Below, piece after piece: positions 31,917-44,873 of a DNA stretch of 64,000 nt (position 1 is its first letter; each line of letters opens with the position of its first letter). The position numbers and the translations under genes were made by a program. The stretch is taken from positions 1,860,001 through 1,924,000 of the forward strand of contig JAJFPB010000008.1 in the NCBI GenBank assembly GCA_020881915.1, given 5' to 3'. Source of the stretch: Paramyrothecium sp. XJ0827 (taxonomy: Eukaryota > Ascomycota > Sordariomycetes > Hypocreales > Stachybotryaceae). The notes beneath the pieces were generated by a model, which made no database searches, was not told the DNA's origin, and was given only the letters and a program-made list of their open reading frames with translations.

Positions 31917-34900
31917 TCAGTGAATTTGGATGCGTTCGAGCTCAGCGCCAAGACCGATCTTCAGCTGTTCCAGATTCTCCGCCATGCGGCTGAAATGAAC
32001 ATCATCCACATATTCATACCAATCACCGTTCTCATCTTGATAAGGCTTTAAGAGTGAGATTTTCTTCCCCTTCGGAAAGTAAGCAATCACCAAACCCTCT
32101 TTCGCTTCGCCTTGGTTCGTAATTCCGAAGAGACCTTTGCGTGTGTAAACGATGTCAGTGTCATATCGCACGTTATCCTCCAGCTCCCGGAACGTGTCCA
32201 AGTAGATGTCCTCAGCTGCCCATCGCGATGGCAAATGGTCTTTACATAAATTCAAAGGTGGAGTATATCTGGATATTTCCGGAATGGTGCTATCGCGAGA
32301 TAACATCCATACCAGGAATGCCGCAATATCTTGGTTGCTCTTCCGTGAAGACGTAGATGATGACGTAGATCTGGTTGGTGGTGCAACTGACCCGGCGTCC
32401 GATTCGTCACACGAGCTGTATTCAGAGCTTCCGTCCGAATCATCCACTGAATTATCATCTGAATCAGATTCCAACTCTTTGTCCGAAGGTGTCTCTGACC
32501 CTTGTTCTGAGTCTTCTTTTAATGCTTCTTGGAACAGAACCTCAAACAAAGCTTCGAAATTGGTGTGTTTAAGGCTGCTGGCCTCCGTCACTAGCTCACA
32601 ATGGGTCGGCTTGACGGCATAAATTCCGCGATGGTATTTGGCAAGAGTCTCAATCACGCCCTTGACCAACTCATAGATGTCTGTCTCCTTTGTTATGCTC
32701 GCCTTGAAAACCACCTCATCTAGTATGTACGCCTCAATGTGAAGGCTCGATGCGGTTGTCGCGGGATTGACTTTCGTCGTTATTTTTGAGGTGTCCAGTT
32801 CATCTTGTTCCCTGAAGGGGTTTATAAGTCCTGCGCCGCGCGTTGTGGAAGAGCAATCTGGGACCCAGCTTGGCAAGTTTGGGATAACTCTTTTGCTGGG
32901 TCGGTTGCCCAACCCCCACGGGGGGATACCCCAAACATGCACGTAATAACGGGCGAAATCGATGTACACTTCTTGGACTGTCTTTTGGTAATCCGCAGCG
33001 GGCGGTATCAACTGCCGCGCTGCCATTTGCGTTGAACCTAGCCTCAATGTAGCGAAGACTTTGTCTTTGGGGTCGCTTGCTTCAAAAGCCGTCATGGCAG
33101 ATATTGTGGTTGTTATATCTACACCTCCATTGCGGGTGAACAGGTCGTCGATTTTTATGATCCAGAGAAAGCACGGGTTCCTGTGCCCAGTGAATTCCTG
33201 GAAAGCCTGGAGAGCCTGCTTGAAAAGAGTCCATTCGCACCGCTCCTTTCCAGACATGACAACACCTCGAGAACCGGCCAAGATTATCTCTTGGAATATC
33301 CACGCACGTCCGAAGTATGAGGAGTAATACAAGTCTTTCATTTCCTCAGCTACGTCCTTTTCCGAAAGGAGCGAGGAAGCAGATCGGTAAAAGGCGTCGT
33401 GAGCTTTAGGGTTGTGGAGGCTAGAAGGCGGCTCGGATTGGTCCTTGTGCAGTGTTGTGTAGACATTCGAGAGCTCCGGTAGGACCGCGAACGCTTTTTT
33501 TGTGTCGTCATTATCCAATCCGAGCCAGAGGATGACATTCTTGGCTTTGCGATATATATCCGTCATCAAGGCCACTTGCTTGTTGACTTCTTCCTTGTCA
33601 TCTTGGTTGATACACACAGCATCAATCCAAATGAATCTACCCTCTTCCTCAAGTCTCAGATTCTCTAGTGCTGACTTGCAATTCGGTGTGATCAAGATAC
33701 GAGTTTCTCCACACTGCACTGGAACAGTCCCAGATTTATCCTGCCATTCATACGACAGGGCGTCGAAAGAGTCATTCGCGTTTATGTCGACGTTAACGAG
33801 GTCAAAGGATATAACATCGCCGCCTTTCCCGGGGTGAAGCTCCATGACTCGGATGAGCCCATCATTTGCCAATGGTTCATATCGGTACTTCATTCTATTC
33901 GTCAACTCGTCCTGCTCGGCCTTTCTGGCGGCTCTCTCGTTCCTTGCCCGCAAGGAACCTGCTCGACACAGCGCCGACACAACGGATCCGTATTCAAAAC
34001 TTTTAGCATATGACATTGCAGTTCGACCAAAATCATCTTTAAGATGAACCTTGGCGCCCATCTCTATGAGAATTGTTGCAACCATGCCGTGATCATGCTG
34101 TGCCGCCTTCATCAACGGGGTTTGGCGAGAGTCCGAGAGGTGGTTGATATCTGCTTTATTTTTGACATCTGAATTGTGGTCAATAAGTAGCTCAACAAGG
34201 TCTTCAAAGCCTCTCTTCGCCGCCAGACAAAGTGGCGAAAGGCCAGTCGAAGATAGCGGTATCATCAGTGCTCCCTTCTCTAATAAGTACCTCGCCACGT
34301 GAAACTCGCCCTCGTCAACAGCAATGCTTAAAGATGTGAATCCTTGTCGATCCGCTGCATTGGTATTGGCCCCAGCTTCACAAAGCATTTTAACTATGGC
34401 AAGATTACCATCATACGCTGCATACCACAGGGCTGTTCTACCGTTCTGACACTTGACTTCTAGCCTGGCACCGCAACTCAGCAGTGTCTGTGCAGCGTCG
34501 TGGTGCCCGTTCTCAGCTGCCAGTGACAATGGTGTTCGTTGAAACTTATCTTTGCAGTCTAATCTTGATCCGTTATCACATAGTAGTCGGACGGTTGATG
34601 TGTGGCCTTGCCTGGCTGCCGCGTGTAGTGCTGTCGATCTCGCGCCATCGCGCGCATTGACGTCTGCCCCTCTGCTAGCCAGCAGCTGCACAGCTTTGTC
34701 CTGGCCATGTTTCGCAGCATGTATTATAGGTATTTCAGCCTCTCCTGAGCCGGGAATATTGAGTCCTGTTTCGAGCAATCGTTTAATCTCTGGTATCCTC
34801 CCTTTACTAGCAGCTTGCACCAACTCGCGTAACCGCAGCAGATCTTTCCTTCTCTGCTCTTCCAGCTTCCGCTTGTTGTCCATTGCGCTTCTACTGTCGG

Positions 34901-37084
34901 CTTTCCTGTCCAAATGGTCGCGAAGAAGCGTCACAAGAAGGCTGTTACCTGCCGCTTTGGCCAAAGAGAGAGCTGTGTTACCAGTAGGCGACTCGTATGT
35001 GACATCCGCACCCCGGCCAAGCAAAGCTACTGCGACATCGAAATGACCTCCTGCAGAGGCAAACAGTAATGGCGTTTTGCCATAAACGACGGAAGAGTTG
35101 GGGTCCGCGCCATTCTTTAGCAGTAGGTGGACTACCTCCGTATTGCCACGCATTGACGCCGCAGAAAGTGGCGTTTGGCCTTCGCTGTCAGCCAAGTCAA
35201 TGTGCGCTCCGCGTGCCAAAAGCTCTTTGACTACCGGGATGCTACTGTAGTGAGAAGCCCACCAAAGAGCAGACATTCCATAAACATCTGTCTCATTGAT
35301 GTTTGCGCCGTGATCGAGGAGAAGAGAAACGGGAGCTGCTCCTCCCCACTTCGCCGCTTCGATAATGGGCCTCATACCATCAATGTCCATAGCATCGACG
35401 CTGACTCCTTCCTCGATACGACGCTGCATATTAACCACGTCTCCTATCATTGATAAATAAACCAAAGCATTGTAGCCTTGGGACCCAGTGATCTCCAAGG
35501 TCCTCCTGCTAATGGGTGTATATCTTTGCAGGAGCTCTGTCACAGTTGAGTGACCTGATTGTTCAGCGTATGTTTGGGCTCCGTTTCCCTGTTCGTCTTT
35601 CGCAAAACCATCAACACCTCTGTCGATCAACGTCTCCACGACCTTGCGGTGGCCCTTACTGGCAGCATAATGCAGTGGTCGCCATCTCTTCTTGCCTTGC
35701 TCTGTGCCTTCGGATTCCTTGTCTGCGCCGTACTTAATGAGCAGAGCCACAATGTCTGCATATCCTAGCTCGGCCGCACGGCTCAGTGGAGTTTGGCCAT
35801 GGACGGACCTGGCCTCTATATTTAGGCCGTGCCGGAGGAAATGGCGTACCATCTTTTCATTGCCCGATTCAACGGACTTGTGGAGTGCAGTATAACCGGC
35901 GGCCGATTGGTCAATGTGAATATTGGCCCCTCGACTCTCTAGCACCATAACAGCGTCGAGAGCTCCGTTATATTGGGCAGCAAACAGCAACGGCGTCTCC
36001 ATCACTTTGTTCTTGATCGATATGTCGGCACCGCTTTCCAGCAAGAATTTCACAACTTCTAGTGAATTGGTCCTGCTAGCCGAGTGAAGCGGAGTATCTC
36101 CGCCCTTATCCTTGACGTCTATCCTAGCACCCTTGGTCACCAATAAGCGAACGATTTCTGTGAAGCCCTTGTAAGATGCGAGTGACAAAGCCGTGTCGCC
36201 TGCCTCGTCTTTCTGGTCAAGTTCAACGTCGTTCGATTCGAGGAGTGCTGCAGTTGCTTGGCTTGCTCCCGACATGGCGGCGCTATGTAAGGGCGTGCGT
36301 TCGAGGTTATTGGTCCGTCGGACGTCAGTCCCGAGTTCAATCAATAATTTCCTATGATAAAAATCAGCTCCATGCGCAATCAACTTCACGATACTAGAAA
36401 CGCAGTGCTCTAGCTAAGGTGACGGGTTAAGCATCAAGAGAGTTCTTACACAATTCTCCCCCTATCATGGATCGCAGCACTATGCAAAAGAGTATCCCCA
36501 TTATCAGCGACCCATGTAATGCTGGAGCCCAATTCAATCAGACGCCTGGCAGCCTCCAGATGACCGAGGCGACATGCATGTTGCAAGGCAGAGAAGCCTT
36601 CATTGTCTTTGGCGTGTACATTGGCGTTGAACTCAAGTACGAAAATATCCAGGATTTCGCAATTGTTTGTCCTTGCCGCTTCGAACAAAGGTGTCCACCC
36701 GTCGTTGTCTTGGAGCTCTACACTTGCTTTGCATAGGCCAAGTAAGGTCCGTATGGCTTCAGCTTTGCTATGCAGCACTGCATAGTGGAGCGGTCTTTGG
36801 CCCCAACGATTGGGTGCATTCACATCGCCCTCTTGTTCATGGAGGAGGCTCAATATGTCAGATGAACCACTCTGAGCTGCCATGTGAAAAGCACTTCTTT
36901 TGTTCTTGTCAGAGGAGTCTTTGTCCGCGCCCTCTCGGATCAACAGCCGACAAAGATCCAAGTTTGCCTCTTTCGCTGCCCACAGCAGGGCTTCTCCTTT
37001 ATCAACTTCATCTCCACTGGGGTTGAATCCTTCGTTGAGCAATCGTAGGGTCAGCGACGACAAAGTAGCACGCTTGTTAGCCAT
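31917..37084 (-). CDS. Giant ankyrin-repeat/HET-domain protein
   Basis: Candidate allorecognition or innate-immunity protein of the fungal HET class. Two exons, 36450-37084 and 31917-36351, give 1,689 residues; the intron (GTAAGA donor, CATAG acceptor) joins an ankyrin repeat smoothly (GRIV to KLLIELGTDV). Residues 1 to about 1,000 hold roughly 28-29 ankyrin repeats, split near residue 700 by a charged linker rich in Lys/Arg/Glu. A HET domain starts near residue 1,070: FDALSYEW, GRFIWIDAVCINQDDKEEV and AKNVILWLG are the three usual HET blocks. A Ser/Asp/Glu-rich segment follows near residue 1,500, before a conserved-looking C-terminus. HET most often comes first in such proteins, so ankyrin-then-HET is a less common order. 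No NACHT or NB-ARC domain is visible. The start uses the first ATG; the open frame extends slightly upstream from a GTG. Confidence 0.88.
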
Positions 37085-38337
37085 GCTGGGCACGTTCTGC
37101 TCATAGCAGAGTAAGGCAACGTGAAGAGTGGGAAAAGAAGATTAAGTTTTTGCCCTGCGCGAGCAAGGAGGGAATTTGCTTGGTGAAGGCTACAAAGTAA
37201 CTTGTCTGAATGGGCCTGGGCAATTGAGGTACCCCTGTCTTCCTGCCCAATCCTGTAGTGAACCAAATCCATGATTACGTGGCTATGCTATGTGGCTATG
37301 CCACATATTGACCTCGTATGCCTTTGTGTAAGCCGTTGCCCCACTTTTGAATAATTGAATCTCTAATGAGGCAGAAAACCCGTGATTCCAGCCAAATCGC
37401 GAATCCTTCATGACGGCGGGGCCAATAAATCCACTTGTCTTTTTCCAGTTTTCTGCGCCAACAACAGATGGGTAATCATGACCAGTAGTTTTGGTTGCCT
37501 GGTCTGCGTTGGGGGCTGTAGTGATGTGCCCGTTTTGTCTGTTTCATGGATTATTCACTGTATCCGAGCATGGGGCTTGCTAAACAGGACACTAACATCT
37601 TCTCTAATATTCAGTGATATTGTCACAAGGTAGTGAAGGACTGTGTTGTGGAATGCTGTACAAGTCAAGAGAACGAGCCACTGGAGACCAATGCCCTTGT
37701 TCTTGTATGGTTCTGATGCTGGTCTGGCACCTGGCCGCTGGCTCCTGTTGATGCGGATTTTAGCTGATAGCCTTAACCAGCATATAACGCGACACGCTGC
37801 AAAGGAACGACAATTATAGATTTGACCGCCATCCTCCCCGGACCCTATTGCAGCTGCATGATAGTTCCAATGTGGGAACGAGCGAACTTGTCTTGTTCAC
37901 GAAGGTTTGTCTCTTTTCTTGTTGGTCTTATTTTCTGTTACAGACGTTGAAGCTGGCCAACATCTTTTTTTGTCTTTCAATCAAAAAAAAAGAAAGAAAA
38001 AAAAAAAAAAACCTCCCATTTTGAGTGGCATCTGACTTGCGTCCTCTGTAGGCCGGGCATATTATGGCTCCCTCAACCAGCCCTAGAATTCAACACGTTT
38101 AGGTCTGTTGATGAAAGAACTGTGGATGGCCGCTTGGTATTTAATTACTCGATACGTGCTTTTTTGCAACAGTGGAAGCTAAGAAGCCATCGGTTGCATA
38201 AGAAGAGAGCGAATAAGAGGGTTAAGAGTTCGGATATTACGTACATGACATACGATGGAGCGTCCAGGATGAGGGAACAAGTGATCATGCATGGGAAATA
38301 TTTAAGGGAATCTATTCGTGGTATTGTCTTCTAGTTT
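37085..38337. other. Intergenic region with poly-A tract
   Basis: Upstream region of the ankyrin-HET gene and 3' flank of the receptor gene. The frames at 37382-37633 and 38122-38334 are unremarkable. Apart from the poly-A tract at 37983-38011 nothing stands out. Confidence 0.5.
37983..38011. repeat. A-rich homopolymer tract
   Basis: A run of 29 bases that is all A apart from two G residues. It may be a nucleosome-depleting poly(dA:dT) promoter element or the trace of a reverse-transcribed tail; no flanking element supports the latter. Confidence 0.6.
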
Positions 38338-39983
38338 CTACACTGAGTTTGGCGTTTCGTCTACGCTTCTAAGAATTCGACTTGCTTCTGTCATACCCTT
38401 CTTCTCCTTCAAGCTGTCTTTGCGGACGCCTTGTACGTTTCCGTATTCGTCCTTGATCACCACACGTCGTGGTCGGAGGACTGTCGAACTGTCCTTTGTC
38501 GGGCTTTCCACACTTGCTGACCACTGTGCAACCTCTTCTTCCTCGGCCTTGATGTATTCGTCTAGTGTTGTCTCTCCTTGTGCCCCAAACGCGAACATGC
38601 GGCCAAAACGACTCGGCCAGACTCGATGGAGAAACAGTCGTACGGTAGGCAAACATGGTGCTGCAACACTGACAGAACTTTCTATGCCTGCCCACACCAT
38701 CAGATCCATATAGTCCCACGTAATATTAGTCGAGTTGCCGTAGATAATGTTATAGCGCATTTTCAAGCAGCTAGCAACCAATACAACAACACCAAGGCTG
38801 AACATGAAGATGATTGCAACCTTTCGGCGGAGCGTTGATTTCACTGTACAAGGTTAGCTTTGCGGAATGACGACTGGTTTACCGTGAGCGGAACATACTT
38901 CTTATGACTAGAGGTATCGGAAGCACGAGTACCACGACGTCGAAAATGATGTTGGTAATGTTCATCGCCCACTGCAATGCGTTCAGATCCAAGCACTTCT
39001 GATTCACATCTTGGCCGCTAAATCGATCCCAGTTCCACCTGATCGGTGAACACTGGAAGATGCAGAGAAAGATGAAAATAACCGTATTCAAAAGGATCGC
39101 TGCCAGGCATATCCAGCAGATGCGGCAAAACGAATGGTAGACGTGACAGAGCCGGATATAAAACAAGATGATGGAAATCTTGGTCAAGCCCATCAATAGG
39201 CAGTAAATGGGGGTGTCAATCCAGAAAAGCTGTACGCATCAGCATGTGAGCAGCAGATGTTAGGTGTTGGACAGTCTCCATACCTTCAGTGCATGTACCA
39301 AATCTCCTGGTTCAATCCACCAGATGTCTTGGCCAAAGGCTGACATTAATGCTATCGATATTCAGCGAATTAATCCATGGTGCTTACAAGAGATAGTCTT
39401 ACCATGATGACCAATTCCGAAATAAATTATGTAAATTAGGAAATAGCTCAAGGCCAGCCAGTCCTCGGGCGAGAATACTCTTATGATGAACACCTTGGTG
39501 TAGATCCGGATGAGGGCGCACAGAATGCTGAAAATGTGTATGGATATGTAAGGCCACGCCTCCATGCGGCGATCCCGACGAGGGCGCTCACATAGCTCAT
39601 CAATCTGTCGCAGAGTGGCTGTGAACCAGTCAGTGATTCGAGTCCTTTTACGCGCTTGTGAAGTGAAGAAGGCATACTAAAAATCGTAGGGATCGGACAA
39701 GCTACGCGGAAGCAATCCACCATCGATTCACGAAATGCAGGAGAATTGCAAATACAATTTAACTCATCTCCCGGATTGCAATTTTCTTCGATCGCGGCAT
39801 TGACGCATGTTTTCTTGGCCGTCGATTAGCAAAAGCAGAGACACATCGCTCTCCAATGCAGAAGTCGCTTACAGTGCAGTTGGGCAATGCAGTGGCGAAT
39901 CCCACAACATTTTCGGTGGCTCGAACTCCGTTTTGTATCGCCGCGACTGAAGCAAACAACGCAGCTAAGATGAGTGTTCTCAT
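38338..39983 (-). CDS. CFEM-domain seven-helix receptor (PTH11-like)
   Basis: Putative G-protein-coupled receptor of the fungal PTH11 class, in the plasma membrane with the CFEM domain outside. Exons in coding order: 39873-39983, 39678-39813, 39403-39618, 39284-39351, 38899-39229, 38338-38843; total 455 residues. A signal peptide is followed by a CFEM domain: ALPNC, KTCVNAAIEENC, LNCICNS, MVDCFRVAC. Seven cysteines are seen where the family has eight. Then come membrane helices including IFSILCALIRIYTKVFIIRV, LLMGLTKISIILFYIRLCH, ICWICLAAILLNTVIFIFLC and IIFDVVVLVLPIPLVI. The DEYIKAEEEEVAQW stretch opens a long cytosolic tail. PTH11-like receptors sense surfaces or nutrients; the ligand is unknown. 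All five introns keep frame, and the first Met after a TTG was used as start. Confidence 0.86.
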
Positions 39984-42900
39984 AATTCTGCTCGTCAAAG
40001 GCGAGGTGTTGAATGAATGAGCTTATGTCCACCATTCATGACAATCCTGACCAGTCAACATGTTGTAGCTACCAAAATGCAGCTGCTAGCCATCGGGGGG
40101 AAAGGGAAAAAAAGAGCAACTTTGATAGCGGCTTCCCATCGAAAGATTAATAAAGTTGTGGCAAAAAGACCGGTTATGTGAAGTTCCGTTCGATGGAGTC
40201 TCTAGCCTTCCATTACAGACGCTAGAGCATGGGAATCTCTTGCTGCCCGATAAGGCCGGGTTCCGTGTGCCACATAACAACTCCGATGTTGGTACTCATC
40301 AGGCGGTGTCAAATGGGATTTCAGCGGATAAGGGCAATTTAGAGAATTTGGGAACTGGACATCCGGCAATTCTGAGTTTCGCGGGATGACGCGACGGCGC
40401 CAGACTTCGTCTGTGCTTGAGCGGGAAGCGCTACGCATGCCCGGTCATGACTCGCTTTATACCAAACTGGTCCATTAGTGGTGACCAGGCAACCCAGGTT
40501 ATTCCCCCCTGACCAGGATGATCGACGTGGTAAGGCCGTGCATCCTTCTTCATTGGCCGTTTGACCTCATTAGAGTTCGCTTTCAAGATCGTAGTGACAC
40601 ATGGAATGTTTCCCCTGACTTGCCTTGAGGCCTAGATAGCACCTTTCAAAGACATGGTGAAGCAGCCAGATCTTCCTTCTTACTCTACAGGGACTAGGCC
40701 GATAGTGGCGGTCGCCTAGCCGGGAGAGGCATCTCCCCCGTCCTATGAGTGGCTGGAATGGTTCAGGACATCTCCAGTATTCGTATGGAGCTTAGCACAG
40801 ACTGCGCGATCACAAATAGAGTTCACACCGCGATCGTGGTGCCATTCGCGCCAAGCAGATGGTCGCCGCAACCACGACATGCCTTCTCCTAGGCCTTACT
40901 TAGAGCTGGCCGGCGAGCTAAGCACTGGTGAGCGCGGAACGCGGAACGCCCGGATCGTGGCAAGGGCCGAAGCTGGTGAAATCAGACTGAATGTGGCAAA
41001 CAAAACTGTTTCAATGCGGTGACGCAGCTACGCACTTTTCATCCATATTCCCGCTAGAACATGGACTACTTGGCATATGGAGTCAAGTGAATAGTAATCC
41101 AATCAGCCCTCGTCCATTCCCGCTTGCTTACCCGGGAGTTTTTAGGTGACGCGGTGTCGTTCCGCTTACAACCTCCTGGTAAGATCACAGGTCAGTAGCG
41201 GGTAACGGCGCCGCTGGCCTGAGGCGACATGGGTTTTTGCGACTACACTTGAATATCACAATATTGACATTCATTTCGTAGCTTCTGTTAGCCTGACCGT
41301 TTGCCATGGAGGCATCGAAACACAATGTCGATTTCTCGACCATCCTCGGAGGATCCCAATGACGAGTTGGTTCTTCACTGAAATAATGAAAGTAGACTAT
41401 ATGTGCTCATCACCTTCACTTTGTCGTTTTAATGAGGCTATTTGTAGGTCTTCTTTCATTTCCGTGAACTTTCAATAGCCAGCCAGTATGTCCAGACTCG
41501 AGGCAACATTGCAATTTGGAGGTTTGTCGTCTTGGAAAGCCAGATGTCAAAGCTCAATTACAACTCGGCTTGCGAATCGATGATTGTGGCAATCTTTTAG
41601 CATGCTCACTCAGCGCCGGAACAACAAATTTAAATCCACAGCAAGCCTAGTCTAGGGTCTCCATGGTCTAGCTAGCAGTAGTTTCGGTCTGGTCATTCTT
41701 TGCAGTACTGGAAAACAAATACCGTGGCTCAGGTTCTTAAGCCAGGCCTATTAGCTCAAATCTGATCGAATTAAGGATATGAATCCTCTTATCCTACACA
41801 ATCTTGTTTTGCGATTGTTAAATGGTTCCGGGCTCTTTTCTGATGTTCCGAGCTTCGTCAGTGGCGGAGACAGACGTAACCAATGGAGCCGTAAGGTGAT
41901 TTTAACGGATGGTAAAGCTTCGGGTGACAAAAGTATGCCTTAATCGCGTTGTGCCACAATATTATCCATGATATTCTGGGGTGAAGAAAATCCAGGCTTC
42001 CGGGCATTGTGCTTTTTACATGAATACGACAATATTGGCCTCTGAGCAGTCGTATTTTGTGTCTTGTGGCATTCCCATTTAGTCAACTTCTCGGTTCTCA
42101 TATAGTATATCTCCATTATTCCTTGCCAAAGTTATCTAGAGAGCCAAAATAAGACTCCCTAATGGTCAGTAATCTCGTCTTCTTTCTTGCAAATGCCCTC
42201 CCCAATCATGAGACTTTGCAGGTCTCGCAACAAGACTCCCCAAACCTATAGAATTGCTTCTATTTCTTCGTTTTCTAGTTAGTATCGAGACGAATGCGAT
42301 CTCCACGGCTTGGTTCACCCTGCCAGGCATCAACCGTTGGTTCTGCTTTTTAGCAGACCCATGACTTAAGCGCATATTGCAAAGAAAGTAATGGATAAGG
42401 TAGAGTTCTGTTATTTTAAGGAACTACCTATGGTGTTAAGGGGTTCCTGTCAGACATAAAAACATGACGGGGAGTGCCTTGGGCCCGATCGAAATTGCTT
42501 AGGTAGAAAACGATCAGGCACAGTGAGTTATCAATACTCAAATTAGTTAAGAACACTGGAGGAATAAAAGTAATGAAGATGATAAGCAGTATAGTCCGCA
42601 GAAATTCATGCAGCTTGCTTTATGCATTGTTAGGAGTATCTATCTTATTGCCTTCATGCAGATTAAATGTCTCGTGGTCAAGGTCGACGTGAAGAAAATG
42701 TCGTTGTCGAAACAGTTAGCGAGTTAAAAAAACACAGGGCATTTACTTGATTAGCGACGATGGCGACGCCATGACATGCCGGATTTCTGCCATGTCACGA
42801 TTATATGGCCTAGTTCTCCTTTTGACTGCACAGATTTTTATTCCTCATTTAATCACCCTTTGCGTGGCTAATAAGTGATGATCATCAACGATGCCTATTT

Positions 42901-44873
42901 TCTATAATCTGAACTACAAGCCTTCGATTGTTTCGTGTTTAAAATGTTGCGAGATGCTAATCGACTCCTATTGATTCTGCCAGGCGGACACTATGGTTCA
43001 TGGTATGCTCCTCAATGATTTGCTTCTCAAGTATTAACGGGCTACTGCACGCTCAGGTTAGATGAAATTCTTGTATCCAGGCTAGGCGATCGACCAGAGC
43101 CAAGCGCCAACGCCCTTGACATGGTTGTGATGTCGAACATATTGAGGCAAAGAAATGTCAGGGCTCGGGATTTTAACAGAGCGAAGGCACTATGCGCTAG
43201 GTAAGATGTAAATTTAGCACCGGAGAGCTCTAGCTACGAGATTGCAACGGCTCCGTATCTATCCTCAGGGGGGAGGAAACAGATCCTATTTCGAATATCC
43301 TGACCAAGAACATTCCGGGGTAGAACAGATTCTCAACGTAGATGTAATGGAAAGTATTTTTTGGGATTTTTTTTAACATGCATACGTCGCTATTTCTCGC
43401 ACGATAAAAGATTGGACTTTCGACATTATTTCTCCTCTCGCCCATCACATAACCTAAAGATCACGCCACCCAGTGTCGGCTGTGGTATATGGCAATCAAC
43501 TGCCACCTCAGCATTTATTGTGAGACTTGCTTTTGGTATCACGACCTTGCCTTGCATGTTCATCCATTCTGCGGTCCAACTCGCAATTTTCTTCATCGTA
43601 CGTAAAGCTTTGTACGAGCCTTGATCTTGATGTGTTACCAGGCCACTAAATCCAGCAAACCCCCTCTGGTGTAGTGGCTCTCTCTATGGACTCCTTTCTT
43701 TCCAGTTTGTGACTTTCGATCCAGTTTTCAAGTTTCACTTTCTTGTCAGCCCTCGTCAGATCTTAAGAATGGCTACTAAAGAAGTTTTTGAACATGGCAG
43801 TAATTACGCCAGTGTCAGTCTATCTGCCTGGGGGCGATTGTTTGGACATGCGCTTGGCACTGTTTCCAGCTTCAAACTCTCAGAAGTTTTCGGCACTGAA
43901 ATGACAATAACAAAATGATCAGACAGGGTGAAACGCTCAGACACACGACGCGGTCAGGCCAACAAGAAGGGTTGCAAGCCTTTGGACCTTTGACGTTGCG
44001 CAAACTCTAAACGGAGAGGTTTCCAATCCGGGACATCCGAACCAAACGGGTCCATTGTGGTTACTTGTTTTGACCACTGTTGGTGCTTAGCGTGATTGTT
44101 CATGCCACAACTTAACCGCTTTGAACTCCTGCCACGGCCAATCGAGTAATGATTCCCGGACTTGTCCTATTTGAGATCAGCCAGGAACGCCACGGGGTTT
44201 TCAACTTTAAAAGAAGATGATTTTCAATCTTCTCATTCCCCGGTCAGCTGTCAAGTGGCAGATCGGTTCACTAGTTCAGCCTGCAGCACCTCGGTTGGAG
44301 CCTCGCTCAGAGTTGCCATCAGGAAGACTCCACCGGACAGCTTCGGTTTGATCTCATCATGATATAATCGTGTCTGTTCCACCCGGCGGCAACTGGCAAT
44401 TATGTTGGCGATCTGCAGCCTGCGTTGCGTCTCCGTCAGTAGGATCATCTACACTGCCCTGGATACAGTGGCTGTCAAATCTGAGCTCTGCAGCGCACTA
44501 TACTAGTTCCTGACTTGACATCAGATCCATCAATATTCAGACGACATGGATCTGCGACAATCTTGTCGCAGGAGACAATTTTTACTCTTTGCGGGATGCG
44601 TAAAGATCCAACAATTTGTGAATAATTCATTTGTGCCGAGGCTGGGCAGTTTGTCATGTCAACGAGATGAAATACAGACGCCTGGTCTTTCTCTAAGGCC
44701 AGGAGCCATTTTTGTCATACGACATTGAAAAAAATATTTAAATCAAGTCTATTCCTTTGTTCCAAGCGATTGGTCTTTACTCTTATCTTCAGCTCCATCA
44801 GTATTCTACATTTTTGCTCCCTGACGCCTACCAATACTTCACTGTTCATCAGTTGCCAAACAAATAAGCAGAA
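39984..44873. other. 4.9-kb gene-poor region
   Basis: No coding sequence could be supported on either strand. Between about 40440 and 42165 no open frame reaches 60 codons on any strand. From 41750 to 43400 the DNA is visibly richer in A and T than its neighbours. Short frames at 43361-43918 and 44162-44448 lack domains and splice context. I found no terminal repeats, no reverse-transcriptase or transposase motifs and no tRNA-like boxes by eye. It may be decayed repeat DNA. The last 140 bases are the promoter of the secreted-protein gene, with TATTTAAAT at 44735-44743. Confidence 0.5.
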
